Source of the DNA: Comamonas composti DSM 21721
GTDB taxonomy: Bacteria; Pseudomonadota; Gammaproteobacteria; Burkholderiales; Burkholderiaceae_C
Assembly (NCBI RefSeq): GCF_000429845.1
Contig: NZ_AUCQ01000002.1
Span: 62,001-126,000, forward strand
Direction: 5' to 3'
Length of the DNA: 64,000 nt
Shown: piece after piece, positions 9,801-18,497 of the stretch
Position numbering within the stretch: position 1 is the first letter of the stretch
How the letters are laid out: each line of letters opens with the position of its first letter
Notes under the pieces: model-generated
Told to the model about the DNA's origin: nothing
What the model saw: the letters and a program-made list of their open reading frames with translations, nothing else
Databases searched by the model: none
Position numbers and translations under genes: made by a program

Positions 9801-11627
9801 GATGACGCTCTTGAACTTGCCGTGCGTGTACTTTTCTATGTCGCGCAGCCTGGCCATGTCGGCAAAGTCGAGCACGGGCTGCTGCACCTCCAGCCGCATC
9901 GGCGGGTTGACCTGGTTGATGTCCAGCAGATTCGGCTTGGGGCCGATGAAGGACACCAGGCTCATCACGATGGCTTCGCGTATGGGGTCGATCGGCGGGT
10001 TGGTGACCTGCGCGAACATCTGGCGAAAGTAGTTGTAGAGCGGCTTGTTCCTGTCGGAGAGCACGGCCAGCGGGCTGTCGTTGCCCATGGAGCCAATGCC
10101 TTCCTCGCCGTTTTGCGCCATGGGCGCCAAGAGGAACTTGATGTCCTCCTGCGTGAAGCCAAAGGCCTGCTGGCGCTCGAGCAGCGGCAGGCTGGCGGGC
10201 TCGGGCGCAGCGCTTTGCGTACCGCCCACACGGCCCAGCTTGATGCGCAGGTTCTCTATCCACTGCTTGTAGGGCTTGGTGTTGACGATGTTGGCCTTGA
10301 GCTCGTCGTCCTCGATCATGCGCCCCTGCTCGAGATCGATGAGCAGCATCTTGCCGGGCTGCAGCCGCCACTTGCGCACGATCTTGCTGTCGGGCACGGG
10401 CAGCACGCCGGCCTCGGAGGCCAGGATCACCAGATCGTCTTCGGTGACCACATAGCGCGAGGGACGCAGACCGTTGCGGTCCAGCGTGGCGCCGATCTGG
10501 CGGCCATCGGTGAACACCAGGGAAGCCGGGCCGTCCCAGGGCTCCATCATGGCCGCGTGGTATTCATAGAACGCGCGGCGGCGCTCGTCCATGGACTCGT
10601 TCTGCTCCCAGGGCTCGGGGATCATCATCATCACGGCCTGGCTGATGGAGTAGCCGGCCATGGTCAGCAGTTCCAGGCAGTTGTCGAAGGTGGCAGTATC
10701 GGACTGGCCGGCAAAGCTGATGGGGTAGAGCTTTTGCAGATCGTCGGCCAGCACGGGCGAGGCCATCACACCTTCGCGCGCCAGCATCCAGTTGTAGTTG
10801 CCGCGCACGGTGTTGATCTCGCCGTTGTGCGCCACATAGCGGTAGGGGTGGGACAGCGGCCACTCGGGAAAGGTGTTGGTCGAGAAGCGCTGATGCACCA
10901 GGCCGATGGCCGAGACGCAGCGCTCATCGGCCAGGTCCAGGTAGTACTCGCCCAGCTGGTTGGCCAGCAGCAGGCCCTTGTAGACCACGGTGCGGCTGCT
11001 CATGCTGGGCACATAGTATTCCTTGCTGTGCTTGAGCCTGAGGTTCTGGATGGCGGCGCTGGCCGTCTTGCGGATCACGTACAGCTTGCGCTCCAGCGCG
11101 TCCTGCACGATCACATCGGCGCCGCGGCCGATGAAGACCTGGCGCAGGATGGGCTCTTTTTCGCGCACCGTGGGCGACATGGGCATGTCGCGGTTCACGG
11201 GCACATCGCGCCAGCCCAGCAGCACCTGGCCCTCGGCCTTGATGGCGCGCGCAAGCTCCTGCTCGCAGGCCAGGCGCGAGGCATGCTCCTTGGGCAGAAA
11301 AATCATGCCCACGCCGTATTCCCCGGCAGGCGGCAGGACAACGCCCAGCGAACCATCGGGCGCCACGCCGGCGCTGGCCATTTCCTCGCGATACAGCTGG
11401 TCGGGAATCTGCAGCAGGATGCCCGTGCCATCGCCCATGAGCTTGTCCGCGCCCACGGCACCACGGTGATCGATGTTTTCGAGGATCTTGAGCGCGCCGC
11501 GAACAATGTCGTGGCGCTTGACGCCCTTGATATGCGCCACGAAGCCCAGGCCGCAGGCGTCGTGTTCGTGGCTCTTGGAGTACAGACCGTGGTCTTGGAG
11601 ATGCTGGATCTCGGCAGCCGTCGTCAT
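6864..11627 (-). CDS. gltB: Glutamate synthase large subunit GltB
   Basis: Catalytic alpha subunit of GOGAT in ammonium assimilation: glutamine hydrolysis, ammonia channelling and reductive amination of 2-oxoglutarate on FMN. The 1587-residue length fits the family. The start gives a 24-residue propeptide followed by Cys25 ([10 protein letters not shown]), the N-terminal nucleophile of class II amidotransferases after cleavage. Visible later are the central domain, the FMN/synthase domain ([31 protein letters not shown]), the 3Fe-4S cysteines in [11 protein letters not shown], and the C-terminal GXGXG beta-helix ([21 protein letters not shown]). It forms an operon with gltD. A very long open frame on the opposite strand is a coding shadow. 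Confidence 0.98.
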   Translation of the reverse strand: MTTAAEIQHLQDHGLYSKSHEHDACGLGFVAHIKGVKRHDIVRGALKILENIDHRGAVGADKLMGDGTGILLQIPDQLYREEMASAGVAPDGSLGVVLPPAGEYGVGMIFLPKEHASRLACEQELARAIKAEGQVLLGWRDVPVNRDMPMSPTVREKEPILRQVFIGRGADVIVQDALERKLYVIRKTASAAIQNLRLKHSKEYYVPSMSSRTVVYKGLLLANQLGEYYLDLADERCVSAIGLVHQRFSTNTFPEWPLSHPYRYVAHNGEINTVRGNYNWMLAREGVMASPVLADDLQKLYPISFAGQSDTATFDNCLELLTMAGYSISQAVMMMIPEPWEQNESMDERRRAFYEYHAAMMEPWDGPASLVFTDGRQIGATLDRNGLRPSRYVVTEDDLVILASEAGVLPVPDSKIVRKWRLQPGKMLLIDLEQGRMIEDDELKANIVNTKPYKQWIENLRIKLGRVGGTQSAAPEPASLPLLERQQAFGFTQEDIKFLLAPMAQNGEEGIGSMGNDSPLAVLSDRNKPLYNYFRQMFAQVTNPPIDPIREAIVMSLVSFIGPKPNLLDINQVNPPMRLEVQQPVLDFADMARLRDIEKYTHGKFKSVIIDITYPLAWGKQGVEAKLASLCAQAVDAIRGGANILIISDRHVSATQVAIPALLALSAIHQHLVRTGLRTAAGLVVETGTAREVHHFAVLAGYGAEAVHPYLAMETLADMHQGLGAELSADKAIYNYVKAVGKGLSKIMSKMGVSTYMSYCGAQLFEVIGINSDTVQQYFTGTASRVEGIGVFEIAEEAIRNHRAAFGDDPVLETMLDAGGEYAWRARGEEHMWTPDAIAKLQHSTRSNSWSSYKEYAQIINDQSRRHMTLRGLFEFRLDPARAIALDQVEPAKEIVKRFATGAMSLGSISTEAHATLAVAMNRIGGKSNTGEGGEDPRRYRNELKGIPIQQGETLASIIGTDKVEADIALQAGDSLRSRIKQVASGRFGVTAEYLASSDQIQIKMAQGAKPGEGGQLPGGKVSDYIGQLRHSVPGVGLISPPPHHDIYSIEDLAQLIHDLKNVAPHADISVKLVSEVGVGTIAAGVAKCKSDHVVIAGHDGGTGASPWSSIKHAGSPWEIGLAETQQTLVLNRLRGRIRVQADGQMKTGRDVVIGALLGADEFGFATAPLVVEGCIMMRKCHLNTCPVGVATQDPVLRAKFSGRPEHVVNYFFFIAEEVRQIMAQLGIARFDDLIGRADLLDTRAGIAHWKAQGLDFSRLFALPEMPAEVARFHVEKQDHLLEQALDVKLIERCQPAIAHGEKVRIMEVARNVNRSVGAMLSGAVTKVHPEGLADDTIRIHFEGTGGQSFGAFLCKGVTLDLKGDANDYTGKGLSGGRLIVHASHEFRGETAHNTIVGNTVMFGATSGQAFFGGVAGERFAVRLSGATAVVEGVGDHGCEYMTGGTVVVLGKTGRNFAAGMSGGVAYVYDEDGQFAQRCNKASVALERVLPHEEHQMQVPRAIWHHGESDERQLRALIEEHSRRTGSARARYLLDHWAEARARFVKVFPLEYQRALAEIHVRKQQAAEPAPAPEVVKEVAQDAVAAK

Positions 11628-11662
11628 GGCGGAATCCTCAAATTTTTCGCAGGGAAGGCGAG

Positions 11663-11689
11663 ATTACATCCATGCATCAACCCATGCAA
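11663..11689 (-). promoter_or_regulatory. Candidate gltB promoter
   Basis: Read on the minus strand, TTGCAT (11684-11689) and TGTAAT (11663-11668) resemble -35 and -10 boxes with a rather short 15-base spacer. They lie about 40 bases upstream of the gltB ATG. The same stretch contains a small inverted repeat (TGCAT at 11673-11677 against ATGCA at 11684-11688) that could be an operator. The surrounding 11640-11800 is conspicuously AT-rich compared with its neighbours. This is visual motif matching only. Confidence 0.3.
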
Positions 11690-11808
11690 TAAATTTATAT
11701 GAGGGTCAGATTCCAATTAAATCCATATCAAAAAAGTAGAAAATTAATAAGGGACATATTTAAAAAAGAAAAGCAATCCCAGAAAAATCAAAAAGATAGC
11801 TCACTGAC

Positions 11809-12531
11809 TCAGGCTTGCTTCAGCTCTTGGCCTTGGCCTGCAGGCTGGCTTGCAGGCCTTCCCGCACGCTGGCGCGTGAGGCGCCTTTTTGTTTTTTGTT
11901 GCAATTTTTCCAGGAAGTCGGCACTGCCAAGAGCCCATCCGCGCATGGCGGCCTCGTCTATGCGCTCGCGATCGTCGGCACTCAGTCCCTGATTCACGGC
12001 CTGCACATAGGCGGCATCACGCGCAAACGGCGTATTTCCCAGAGTCCAGAAAACCGCATGCGGCTGGATCCAGCCATTGCTGGCAAGCCCGGCATTGTGC
12101 GCATGGCTGGACCAGGGCCAGTCACCAGCCTGTGCGACAAGGCCTGCATGTACCGGGCAGGTATCCATGAACACCATGCAGGCGAGCAACCAGTCGGGCT
12201 CGATCACCGTGCCGCGATAACGTCCTTCCCACAGGGTTCCGCTGCGTCCGTGACGGTCGTTGAAGTAGCGCACATAGGCCCGGCCCAGAGCCTGCATGAG
12301 CTTGGGCAGGCCTTCGGCAGTGCGCGGCGTGAGCAGCAGATGGAAGCGGCTGGGCATGAGCAGGTAGGCATGGACCTGCACTTGCCAGCGCGGCGCCTGA
12401 TCGCGCAGCAAGTCGAGCAGGGTTTCATGGTCCTGCGCATCCATGAAGATCACCATGCCGTTGTTGCCGCTCTGAACCACATGGTGGGGCTGATCGGCAA
12501 TGGTGAGTCTGGGCAGGCGGGCCATGGGCAA
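11809..12531 (-). CDS. REP-associated tyrosine transposase-like protein (RAYT) with altered HUH motif
   Basis: A 240-residue protein of the Y1/IS200-like RAYT family, which in other bacteria is linked to REP palindromes. Visible signatures are the N-terminal MARLPRLTIADQPHHVVQSGNN, the RNA/DNA-binding HAYLLMPSRFHLLLTP region, the catalytic tyrosine region GRAYVRYFN (Tyr86) and GTLWEGRYR. The usual metal-binding HUH triplet in MPNHVHLLL is here R62-F63-H64, so the first histidine is replaced by arginine. Metal coordination may therefore be impaired or changed. The tail is lysine-, arginine- and glutamine-rich. It is the nearest gene upstream of gltB, a location I recall for related genes in this family (from memory, not verified). 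It may be domesticated or decaying. Confidence 0.85.
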   Translation of the reverse strand: MPMARLPRLTIADQPHHVVQSGNNGMVIFMDAQDHETLLDLLRDQAPRWQVQVHAYLLMPSRFHLLLTPRTAEGLPKLMQALGRAYVRYFNDRHGRSGTLWEGRYRGTVIEPDWLLACMVFMDTCPVHAGLVAQAGDWPWSSHAHNAGLASNGWIQPHAVFWTLGNTPFARDAAYVQAVNQGLSADDRERIDEAAMRGWALGSADFLEKLQQKTKRRLTRQRAGRPASQPAGQGQELKQA

Positions 12532-12639
12532 GCAATCAGAATCCGAAGGCCTGCATTATCCATGCCTCTTTCAGCAGCCGGCTTTCACCCATGCAGCCCC
12601 ACTTCGTCTGCAACACCACCCGATGGCACAGGCCTTGCA

Positions 12640-13434
12640 TCAGGCCCTGGAGGAAGCCCTGAGCAGTTGGCTGATTCTCCCGGCCGCAGCCAGCAGATGC
12701 GGCAGCAAATCCTCCTGCATCATGGCTGCACTGCTGCGGTTGGCCTGACCGCTGATGTTCAGCGCCGCCACGGTACGTCCGGCAGCGTTGGTAATGGGCG
12801 CGGCAATCGAGATCAAGCCTTCTTCCAGCTCCTGATCGACCAGGGCCCAGCCCTGGGCCCTCACTCGGGCAATGCTGCCCAGCAAGGCCTGGTCGTCCTG
12901 CTCGGTCAATGCCGTGAAGTGCTGGCGATCACGCGCTGCCAGAAGCGCCTGCAGGGATTCCTGGCTCTCGCCCGCGAGCAGCACCCGGCCCAGCGAAGTC
13001 CAGAACGCGGGCAGGCGCGAACCCACGCGCAGGTTCGTGCTCATGATCTTGTGGGTGTGGATGCGCAGCACATAGACCACCTCATCACCATCGAGGATGG
13101 CCACCGAGCAGGACTCCTTGACCTGATCGGCCAGGGCCTCCATCACGGGCTCGGCCAGGTTCCAGACCGGCGTGGAGCTCAGATAGGCAAAGCCCAGCTC
13201 CAGTATGCGCGGCGTGAGCTGGAACAGCCGGCCATCGCTTCTCACATAGCCCAGGGTCTGCAGCGTCAGCAGGATGCGGCGGGCGCCGGCGCGCGTCATG
13301 CCGGTGCGCGCTGCAACTTCGCTCAGCGTCTGCTCCGGCGCCTGAGCGCTGAAGGAGCGGATCACGTCCAGCCCCCGGGCAAAGGATTGCACATAGCTGT
13401 CACTGGGCTTGGGCGATGTGTTTTCGGTGTTCAT
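12640..13434 (-). CDS. IclR-family regulator, PcaR/PcaU type
   Basis: Transcription factor of 264 residues divergent from pcaI. The N-terminal winged helix (SFARGLDVIRSFSAQAPEQ, then TLSEVAARTGMTRAGARRIL) is typical of PcaR, PcaU and PobR. The C-terminal GAF-like effector domain contains the usual LGRVLLAG and ITNAAGRTVAALNISGQANR motifs. Family members sense beta-ketoadipate or protocatechuate and control aromatic ring-cleavage operons. The 143-base gap to pcaI holds GCGAACATT repeats that are good operator candidates. Specific ligand and sign of control are inferred from context only. Confidence 0.9.
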   Translation of the reverse strand: MNTENTSPKPSDSYVQSFARGLDVIRSFSAQAPEQTLSEVAARTGMTRAGARRILLTLQTLGYVRSDGRLFQLTPRILELGFAYLSSTPVWNLAEPVMEALADQVKESCSVAILDGDEVVYVLRIHTHKIMSTNLRVGSRLPAFWTSLGRVLLAGESQESLQALLAARDRQHFTALTEQDDQALLGSIARVRAQGWALVDQELEEGLISIAAPITNAAGRTVAALNISGQANRSSAAMMQEDLLPHLLAAAGRISQLLRASSRA

Positions 13435-13486
13435 GGGGTTTTCCCTGATGTGGTTTCTACAGCCGCCAAACGGCTGTTTGAGTTCC

Positions 13487-13528
13487 TATAATTCTTTTAG
13501 CGAACATTTGTTCTATATGCGAACATTC
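13487..13528 (+). promoter_or_regulatory. pcaI promoter region with putative IclR-type operator
   Basis: TATAAT at 13487-13492 is a good -10 box toward pcaI. Just downstream, GCGAACATT occurs twice in direct orientation (13500-13508 and 13519-13527), and GAACATTTGTTC at 13502-13513 is a palindrome. So there are three GAACA cores: one palindrome plus one direct repeat. Published PcaU/PobR operators in Acinetobacter have a comparable palindrome-plus-direct-repeat design, so I take this as the binding site of the divergent IclR protein. Confidence 0.55.
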
Positions 13529-13577
13529 TACCGCTTTCGCCTTCCGCGCAAGCGCTCATGTCTGCAGGAGCCCACAC

Positions 13578-14273
13578 ATGATCAACAAAATCACCGATAC
13601 CGTCGCCCAAGCCCTTTCGGGCATACAGGACGGCGCCACCGTGCTCATCGGCGGCTTCGGTACGTCCGGCAACCCTATTGAATTGATTGACGGCCTGATC
13701 GCCACCGGCGTGCGCGATCTCACCGTGGTCAACAACAACGCAGGCAACGGCGAAGCCGGCCTGGCTGCACTGTTGAAAAGCGGCCAGGTGCGCAAAATCA
13801 TCTGCAGCTTCCCCCGCCAGGTGGACAGCTGGGTGTTCGACGATCTCTACCGCAGCGGAAAGATCGAACTCGAACTCGTGCCCCAGGGCAATCTGGCTGA
13901 GCGCATGCGCGCTGCCGGCGCCGGCATTGGCGCCTTCTTCTGCCCCACGGCCTACGGCACCGAGCTGGCCGCCGGCAAGGAAACCCGTGAAATCAACGGC
14001 AAACACTATGTGCTGGAGTACCCCATCTATGGTGATGTGGCGCTGGTCAAAGCCGAAAAGGGCGACCGTTGGGGCAATCTGAGCTATCGCATGTCGGCCC
14101 GCAATTTCGGCCCCGTGTGCGCCATGGCGGCCAAGTACACCGTGGCCACAGTGCATGAGCTGGTCGAACTGGGCGAGATGGACCCCGAGGCCATCGTCAC
14201 CCCCGGCATCTATGTCAGCAAGCTGGTGAAGGTGGATCGCGTGGCCACCAAAGCCGGTGGGTTTAAGCAGTGA
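13578..14273 (+). CDS. pcaI: 3-oxoadipate CoA-transferase subunit A
   Basis: With PcaJ, transfers CoA from succinyl-CoA to 3-oxoadipate in the beta-ketoadipate pathway. The 231-residue protein begins MINKITDTVAQAL and contains the coenzyme A transferase motif VLIGGFGTSGNP (residues about 21-32) and the conserved TVVNNNAGNG. IKxxICSFPRQ and MSARNFGPVCAMAAKYT are also characteristic of the alpha subunit. An AGGAG ribosome binding site precedes the ATG. It is the first gene of the operon divergent from the IclR regulator. A 166-base repeat-bearing gap separates it from pcaJ, which is unusual since these genes are normally adjacent. Confidence 0.96.
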   Translation: MINKITDTVAQALSGIQDGATVLIGGFGTSGNPIELIDGLIATGVRDLTVVNNNAGNGEAGLAALLKSGQVRKIICSFPRQVDSWVFDDLYRSGKIELELVPQGNLAERMRAAGAGIGAFFCPTAYGTELAAGKETREINGKHYVLEYPIYGDVALVKAEKGDRWGNLSYRMSARNFGPVCAMAAKYTVATVHELVELGEMDPEAIVTPGIYVSKLVKVDRVATKAGGFKQ

Positions 14274-14410
14274 AACACCCCCTGAGCGGCTACGCCGCTT
14301 CCCCCTCTCTGGCTGCGCCGGAGGGGGACGGCACCTTCGGTGCGGGGCGGCCCTTCCTCGGTGCCCCTGAGCTGGGCTGCGCCAGTTTTGCGCGCTGCGC
14401 TCCACGCCAC
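14271..14410. repeat. Stop-codon-anchored GC-rich repeat, copy 1 (pcaI-pcaJ gap)
   Basis: Starting exactly at the pcaI TGA, the sequence reads TGAAACACCCCCTGAG and then CTTCCCCCTCTCT, GGAGGGGGACG and GGCGGCCCTT in order. The same blocks in the same order start at the pcaD stop codon (17208). CCCCCTC and GAGGGGG can pair into a hairpin. Between conserved blocks the two copies differ, mostly in regions that look like small variable hairpins. Confidence 0.75.
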
Positions 14411-14439
14411 GGACAACGGAATATGCAGGAGATACCAGC

Positions 14440-15093
14440 ATGAGCAACTATCAAAAACGAAGCAAAGACCAACTGGCTGCCCGTGTGGCCCAGGACATCT
14501 TTGACGGCGCCTATGTCAATTTGGGCATTGGCCAGCCTACCTTGGTGGCCAACCATATTCCGGCCGACCGCGAGGTGGTGCTGCATTCGGAAAACGGCAT
14601 CCTGGGCATGGGCCCCGCACCGGCCAAGGGCGAAGAAGACTACGATCTGACGAATGCCGGCAAGCAGCCCGTCACCTTGCTGCCCGGTGGCAGCTATTTC
14701 CACCATGCCGACAGCTTCGCCATGATGCGCGGCGGCCATCTGGACATCTGCGTGCTGGGTGCCTTCCAGGTCTCGGCCACGGGTGATCTGGCCAACTGGA
14801 GCACGGGCGAGCCCGGCGCCATTCCCGCCGTGGGCGGCGCCATGGACCTGGCCGTGGGTGCCAAATCCACCTGGGTGATGATGGACCTGGTCAGCAAGGC
14901 CGGCGAGTGCAAGGTGGTCAAGGCCTGCAGCTACCCGCTCACCGGCCTGGCCTGCGTCAAGCGCATCTACACCGATTTGTGCACGCTGGAATGCACGCCC
15001 ACCGGCCTGCGCCTGGTGGACCTGGTGCCCGGCCTGTCACATGCCGAGCTGGAGGCCATCATCGGTCTGCCGATTGCAGCGGCAACAGCATAA
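14440..15093 (+). CDS. pcaJ: 3-oxoadipate CoA-transferase subunit B
   Basis: Beta subunit of the PcaIJ CoA-transferase. The 217-residue product contains the nucleophilic glutamate motif SENGILGMGP (Glu51), which forms the enzyme-CoA thioester, plus VNLGIGQPT, LLPGGSYFHHADSFAMMRGG and the LGAFQVSATGDLANW signature. A good AGGAG site lies before the ATG. It is followed by a short palindrome and pcaF. The catalytic residue is present, so the enzyme should be active. Confidence 0.97.
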   Translation: MSNYQKRSKDQLAARVAQDIFDGAYVNLGIGQPTLVANHIPADREVVLHSENGILGMGPAPAKGEEDYDLTNAGKQPVTLLPGGSYFHHADSFAMMRGGHLDICVLGAFQVSATGDLANWSTGEPGAIPAVGGAMDLAVGAKSTWVMMDLVSKAGECKVVKACSYPLTGLACVKRIYTDLCTLECTPTGLRLVDLVPGLSHAELEAIIGLPIAAATA

Positions 15094-15130
15094 ACCGTAG
15101 CAGTCACCGCACGCTCCTACTCACTTTCAC

Positions 15131-15180
15131 ATAGATAACAGCTGCAAATGCTTGATAGACAAGCACAGGCAGCTCCTGTT
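15131..15180. repeat. Short palindromic repeat between pcaJ and pcaF
   Basis: TGCTTG (15149-15154) pairs with CAAGCA (15160-15165) across a 5-base loop. The flanks read ATAACAGCTGC on the left and GGCAGCTCCTGTTTTC on the right, so AGCTGC and GCAGCT extend the pairing with bulges. This resembles the hisF-hisI element at 572-622 and the longer palindromes elsewhere in the window, and I group them as one intergenic family with decayed members. Confidence 0.45.
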
Positions 15181-15206
15181 TTCCTTGCCCAACCGGAGAC
15201 ACAGCC

Positions 15207-16412
15207 ATGAGCAACCAAGCCTTTATCTGCGACGCCATCCGCACCCCCTTCGGCCGCTACGGCGGCGCGCTGTCCAGCGTGCGCACCGACGACCTGGGCG
15301 CCTTGCCCATCAAGGCGCTGATGGAGCGCAACCCCGGCGTGGACTGGACAGCCGTGGACGATGTGCTCTACGGCAACGCCAACCAGGCCGGTGAAGACAA
15401 CCGCAACGTGGCCCGCATGTCCAGCCTGCTGGCCGGCCTGCCCATAGCCGTGCCCGGCGCCACCCTCAACCGCCTGTGCGGCTCCGGCCTGGACGCCGTG
15501 GGCTCTGCCGCCCGTGCCATCAAGTCCGGTGAAGCCCGCTTGATGATTGCCGGCGGCGTGGAATCCATGAGCCGCGCCCCGTTTGTGATGCCCAAGGCCG
15601 AGTCCGCCTTCAGCCGCAACAACGCCGTGTATGACACCACCATTGGCTGGCGCTTCGTCAACAAGCTGATGAAGCAGCAGTACGGCGTGGACTCCATGCC
15701 CGAGACCGCCGAAAACGTGGCCGACGACTTCAAGATCGAACGCGCAGCCCAAGACCGCATGGCCCTGGCCTCGCAGCAAAAGGCGGCCGCCGCCATTGCC
15801 GCTGGCTACCTGGCGCAGGAAATCGTCAACGTCAGCATCCCCCAGAAAAAGGGCGATGCCCTCATCGTCAGCCAGGACGAGCACCCCCGCGCCACCACGC
15901 TGGAAGCGCTGGCCAAGCTCAAGGGCGTGGTCCGCGAAGGCGGCAGCGTGACCGCAGGCAATGCCAGCGGCGTGAACGACGGCGCCTGCGCCCTGCTGCT
16001 GGCCAATGCAGAAGCCGCCAAGCAGTACAACCTCGTGCCCCGTGCCCGCGTGGTGGGCATGGCCACCGCCGGTGTGGCCCCGCGCATCATGGGTTTTGGC
16101 CCGGCCCCCGCCGTGCGCAAGGTGCTGGCCCAGACCGGCCTCAGCCTGGCCGATATGGACGTGATCGAGCTGAACGAAGCCTTTGCCGCCCAAGGCCTTG
16201 CCGTGCTGCGCGATCTGGGCATTGCCGACGATGACGCCCGCGTCAACCAGTGGGGCGGCGCCATCGCCCTAGGCCACCCCCTGGGTGCCTCCGGCGCCCG
16301 CCTGGCCACCACCGCCGTCAACCAGCTGCACACCCTGGGTGGCCGCTATGCGCTGTGCACCATGTGCATCGGCGTGGGCCAAGGCATTGCCGTGATTCTG
16401 GAAAAGGTCTGA
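15207..16412 (+). CDS. pcaF: 3-oxoadipyl-CoA thiolase
   Basis: Cleaves 3-oxoadipyl-CoA with CoA to succinyl-CoA and acetyl-CoA, the last step of the pathway. The 401-residue thiolase has the acyl-binding Cys91 (LNRLCGSGLDAVG), the His357 motif GHPLGASGARL and the C-terminal Cys387 motif MCIGVGQG. The N-terminal CDAIRTPFGRYGGALSSVRTDDL is typical of PcaF/PaaJ-type thiolases rather than of biosynthetic ones. Only 3 bases separate it from pcaD. Identification as PcaF rather than PaaJ rests on the operon context. Confidence 0.95.
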   Translation: MSNQAFICDAIRTPFGRYGGALSSVRTDDLGALPIKALMERNPGVDWTAVDDVLYGNANQAGEDNRNVARMSSLLAGLPIAVPGATLNRLCGSGLDAVGSAARAIKSGEARLMIAGGVESMSRAPFVMPKAESAFSRNNAVYDTTIGWRFVNKLMKQQYGVDSMPETAENVADDFKIERAAQDRMALASQQKAAAAIAAGYLAQEIVNVSIPQKKGDALIVSQDEHPRATTLEALAKLKGVVREGGSVTAGNASGVNDGACALLLANAEAAKQYNLVPRARVVGMATAGVAPRIMGFGPAPAVRKVLAQTGLSLADMDVIELNEAFAAQGLAVLRDLGIADDDARVNQWGGAIALGHPLGASGARLATTAVNQLHTLGGRYALCTMCIGVGQGIAVILEKV

Positions 16413-16415
16413 GCC

Positions 16416-17210
16416 ATGAGCGCCCCCCAACAACTGGCTACCGCTGCCGGTACTTTCCGCATCCAGCTGCAAGGCCCCGAGGGCGCACCGGTGCTGGTGT
16501 TCTCCAACTCCCTGGGCACCACGCTGGAGATGTGGGAAGCCCAGGCCCAGGCTTTCAGCCGTGATTTCCGCGTGCTGCGCTACGACACCCGCGGCCATGG
16601 CGCCAGCGTGTGCAGCCCAGGCCCTTACAGCTTTGACCAGCTGGGTGGCGATGTGCTGGCCATTCTGGATGCGCTGCACATCGACAAGGCGCATTTCTGC
16701 GGCATCTCCATGGGCGGCCTCACCGGCCTGTGGCTGGGTGTGAACGCCGCTGCACGCATGCTGAGCATCACCGTGGCCAACAGCGCCGCCAAGATCGGCG
16801 CCGAGGGTCCATGGCTGGAGCGCGCGGCATCCGTGCGCGCCCAGGGTGCGGCCGGCATGCAGGCCCTGGCCGATTCCTCGCCCAGCCGCTGGTTCACCGA
16901 GGGCTTTGCCAAAGCCCAGCCCGGCGTGGTGCAGACCGCCCAGGCCTGGATTGCCGGCATTGCCCCCGAAGGCTATGCCGGCTGCTGCGAAGCCCTGGCC
17001 AAGGAAGACCTGCGCGCCGCCATCACCAGCATCGCCACACCCACGCTGCTGGTGGCCGGCGCCCACGACCCGGTGACCACGGTGGCCGATGCCCAGGCCA
17101 TGCAGGCCGCGATTGCAGGCTCGGCACTGGCCACGGTGCCGGCCTCGCACCTGTCCAACCTGGAAGCACCCGAGGCCTTTAACGAAGCCCTGAAGGGCTT
17201 CTTGAAATGA
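16416..17210 (+). CDS. pcaD: 3-oxoadipate enol-lactonase
   Basis: Alpha/beta hydrolase that opens beta-ketoadipate enol-lactone to beta-ketoadipate. The 264-residue protein shows the oxyanion region VFSNSLGTTLEMW, YDTRGHGAS, the nucleophile elbow GISMGG (Ser98), an acidic residue in VAGAHDPVT and the catalytic His245 in VPASHLSNLEAPEAF. This is the standard PcaD/CatD pattern and length. It sits between pcaF and a repeat that begins on its own stop codon. Confidence 0.95.
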   Translation: MSAPQQLATAAGTFRIQLQGPEGAPVLVFSNSLGTTLEMWEAQAQAFSRDFRVLRYDTRGHGASVCSPGPYSFDQLGGDVLAILDALHIDKAHFCGISMGGLTGLWLGVNAAARMLSITVANSAAKIGAEGPWLERAASVRAQGAAGMQALADSSPSRWFTEGFAKAQPGVVQTAQAWIAGIAPEGYAGCCEALAKEDLRAAITSIATPTLLVAGAHDPVTTVADAQAMQAAIAGSALATVPASHLSNLEAPEAFNEALKGFLK

Positions 17211-17340
17211 AGCACCCCCTGAGTCGCTTCGCGCCTTCCCCCTCTCTCTTCGGGAGGGGGACGACAGCCGAGCGTAAGGGACGGCCCTTGCTCGCTGTCC
17301 CTGGCCTGGGCCGCGCCTGCTTCCTGCGACTCAGGGCATC
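17208..17340. repeat. Stop-codon-anchored GC-rich repeat, copy 2 (after pcaD)
   Basis: Begins at the pcaD TGA with TGAAGCACCCCCTGAG, then CTTCCCCCTCTCT, GGAGGGGGACG, GACGGCCCTTGCTCG, CCTGG and CTGGGCCGCGCC. These are the same ordered blocks as in the pcaI-pcaJ gap. CCCCCTCTC with GAGGGGG forms a strong hairpin. The element ends before the ribosome binding region of the next gene (AAGGAG at 17396). Confidence 0.75.
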
Positions 17341-17406
17341 ACCAGCACCACCCAAAACGGTGCTGCACGTCGGAGCCCCGCTCCGGCTGCTGAACAAGGA
17401 GCACGC

Positions 17407-18468
17407 ATGTCCATTTCCAACCCTCGCTGGAAGCACCGCCCCCCAGGCTCGACCTGGGGCGACTTCGGCCCCAACGACCAACTGGGCCGGCTGAACCTGC
17501 TCACCCCTGAAAAGGTGCGCCAGGGCGTGGCCGAGGTGCGCGAAGGCCTGCGCTTTGCCCTCAGCCTGCCGCTGGACTATCCGGGCGGCAGCGCACTCAA
17601 CCCCAACCGCAAGCCCCCCGTGCTGCGTCCTCTGCAGCGCAAGGGCCTGGTCAACTTCAACTGCCTGCTGCAGGAGCTGGAGCCCGGCCGCACCGATGTG
17701 CTGTCCGATGACATGGCGATTCTGTCGCTGCAGTACTCCACGCAGTGGGATGGCCTGGCCCATGTGGGCTCGCTGTTTGATGCCAATGGCGACGGCCTGC
17801 CCGAGCCGCTGTACTACAACGGCTTTCGCGCCGGCATCGACATCGTCGGCCCGGCCGACATCAGCGGCACCGGCATGCCCGAGCGCCTGGATGACAGCGC
17901 CAGCACCAGCTGCGCCAAGGCCCTGGGCATTGAGGCCATGGCGGCCAACGGCGTGCAAGGCCGGGGCGTGATGCTCGACCTGCATGCCCACCTGGGCGAT
18001 GCCCGCAGCCTGGTGGGCTACGAGCAGCTGATGCGCATCATCGAGGCCGATGGCGTGGAGATTGCCGCCGGCGACATGCTGTGTCTGCACACCGGCTTTG
18101 CCCAACGCGTGCTGGAGATGAAAAAGCACCCCGACCCCGAGGTGCTGAACCACAGCTGCGCCGTGCTCGACGGGCGCGACGACAAGCTGCTGCAGTGGAT
18201 CAGTGACAGCCAGGTGGCCGCCATTGCCGCCGACAACTACGCCGTGGAAGCCCACCCGGCCCGCCCTGGCGCGGACTGCTGCGCGGCCCTGCCGCTGCAC
18301 GAGCACTGCCTGTTCAAGCTGGGCGTGCACCTGGGCGAGCTTTGGCATCTGACACCGCTGGCCCACTGGCTGCGCGCCCACCGGCGCCACCACTTTCTGC
18401 TCACCGCGCCGCCGCTGCACCTGCCCGGCGCCGTGGCCTCGCCGCTGACACCCGTGGCCACGGTGTAA
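17407..18468 (+). CDS. Cyclase-family (PF04199-type) metal-dependent hydrolase
   Basis: A 353-residue protein of the cyclase/kynurenine-formamidase-like superfamily. It has the metal-binding stretch QYSTQWDGLAHVG (a variant of the HxGTHxDxPxH signature), the RGVMLDLHAHLG region, GDMLCLHTGFAQRVLEM and a C-terminal DNYAVEAHPA motif. Family members hydrolyse amide, lactone or lactam-like bonds using Mn or Zn. It lies in the pca operon, followed by a YciI-like protein and an SDR, so it may act on an aromatic-derived lactone or a side substrate. The reaction cannot be assigned. Confidence 0.8.
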   Translation: MSISNPRWKHRPPGSTWGDFGPNDQLGRLNLLTPEKVRQGVAEVREGLRFALSLPLDYPGGSALNPNRKPPVLRPLQRKGLVNFNCLLQELEPGRTDVLSDDMAILSLQYSTQWDGLAHVGSLFDANGDGLPEPLYYNGFRAGIDIVGPADISGTGMPERLDDSASTSCAKALGIEAMAANGVQGRGVMLDLHAHLGDARSLVGYEQLMRIIEADGVEIAAGDMLCLHTGFAQRVLEMKKHPDPEVLNHSCAVLDGRDDKLLQWISDSQVAAIAADNYAVEAHPARPGADCCAALPLHEHCLFKLGVHLGELWHLTPLAHWLRAHRRHHFLLTAPPLHLPGAVASPLTPVATV

Positions 18469-18497
18469 GCCCCCAGTTCAGCCCTTGAAAGACGCCC

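Noticed and set aside
6885-11702. A 1605-residue open frame on the plus strand opposite gltB
   Set aside because: It mirrors gltB codon for codon in a GC-rich gene, has a His/Ala/Gly-rich composition without family motifs, and lacks a ribosome binding site. It is a coding shadow.
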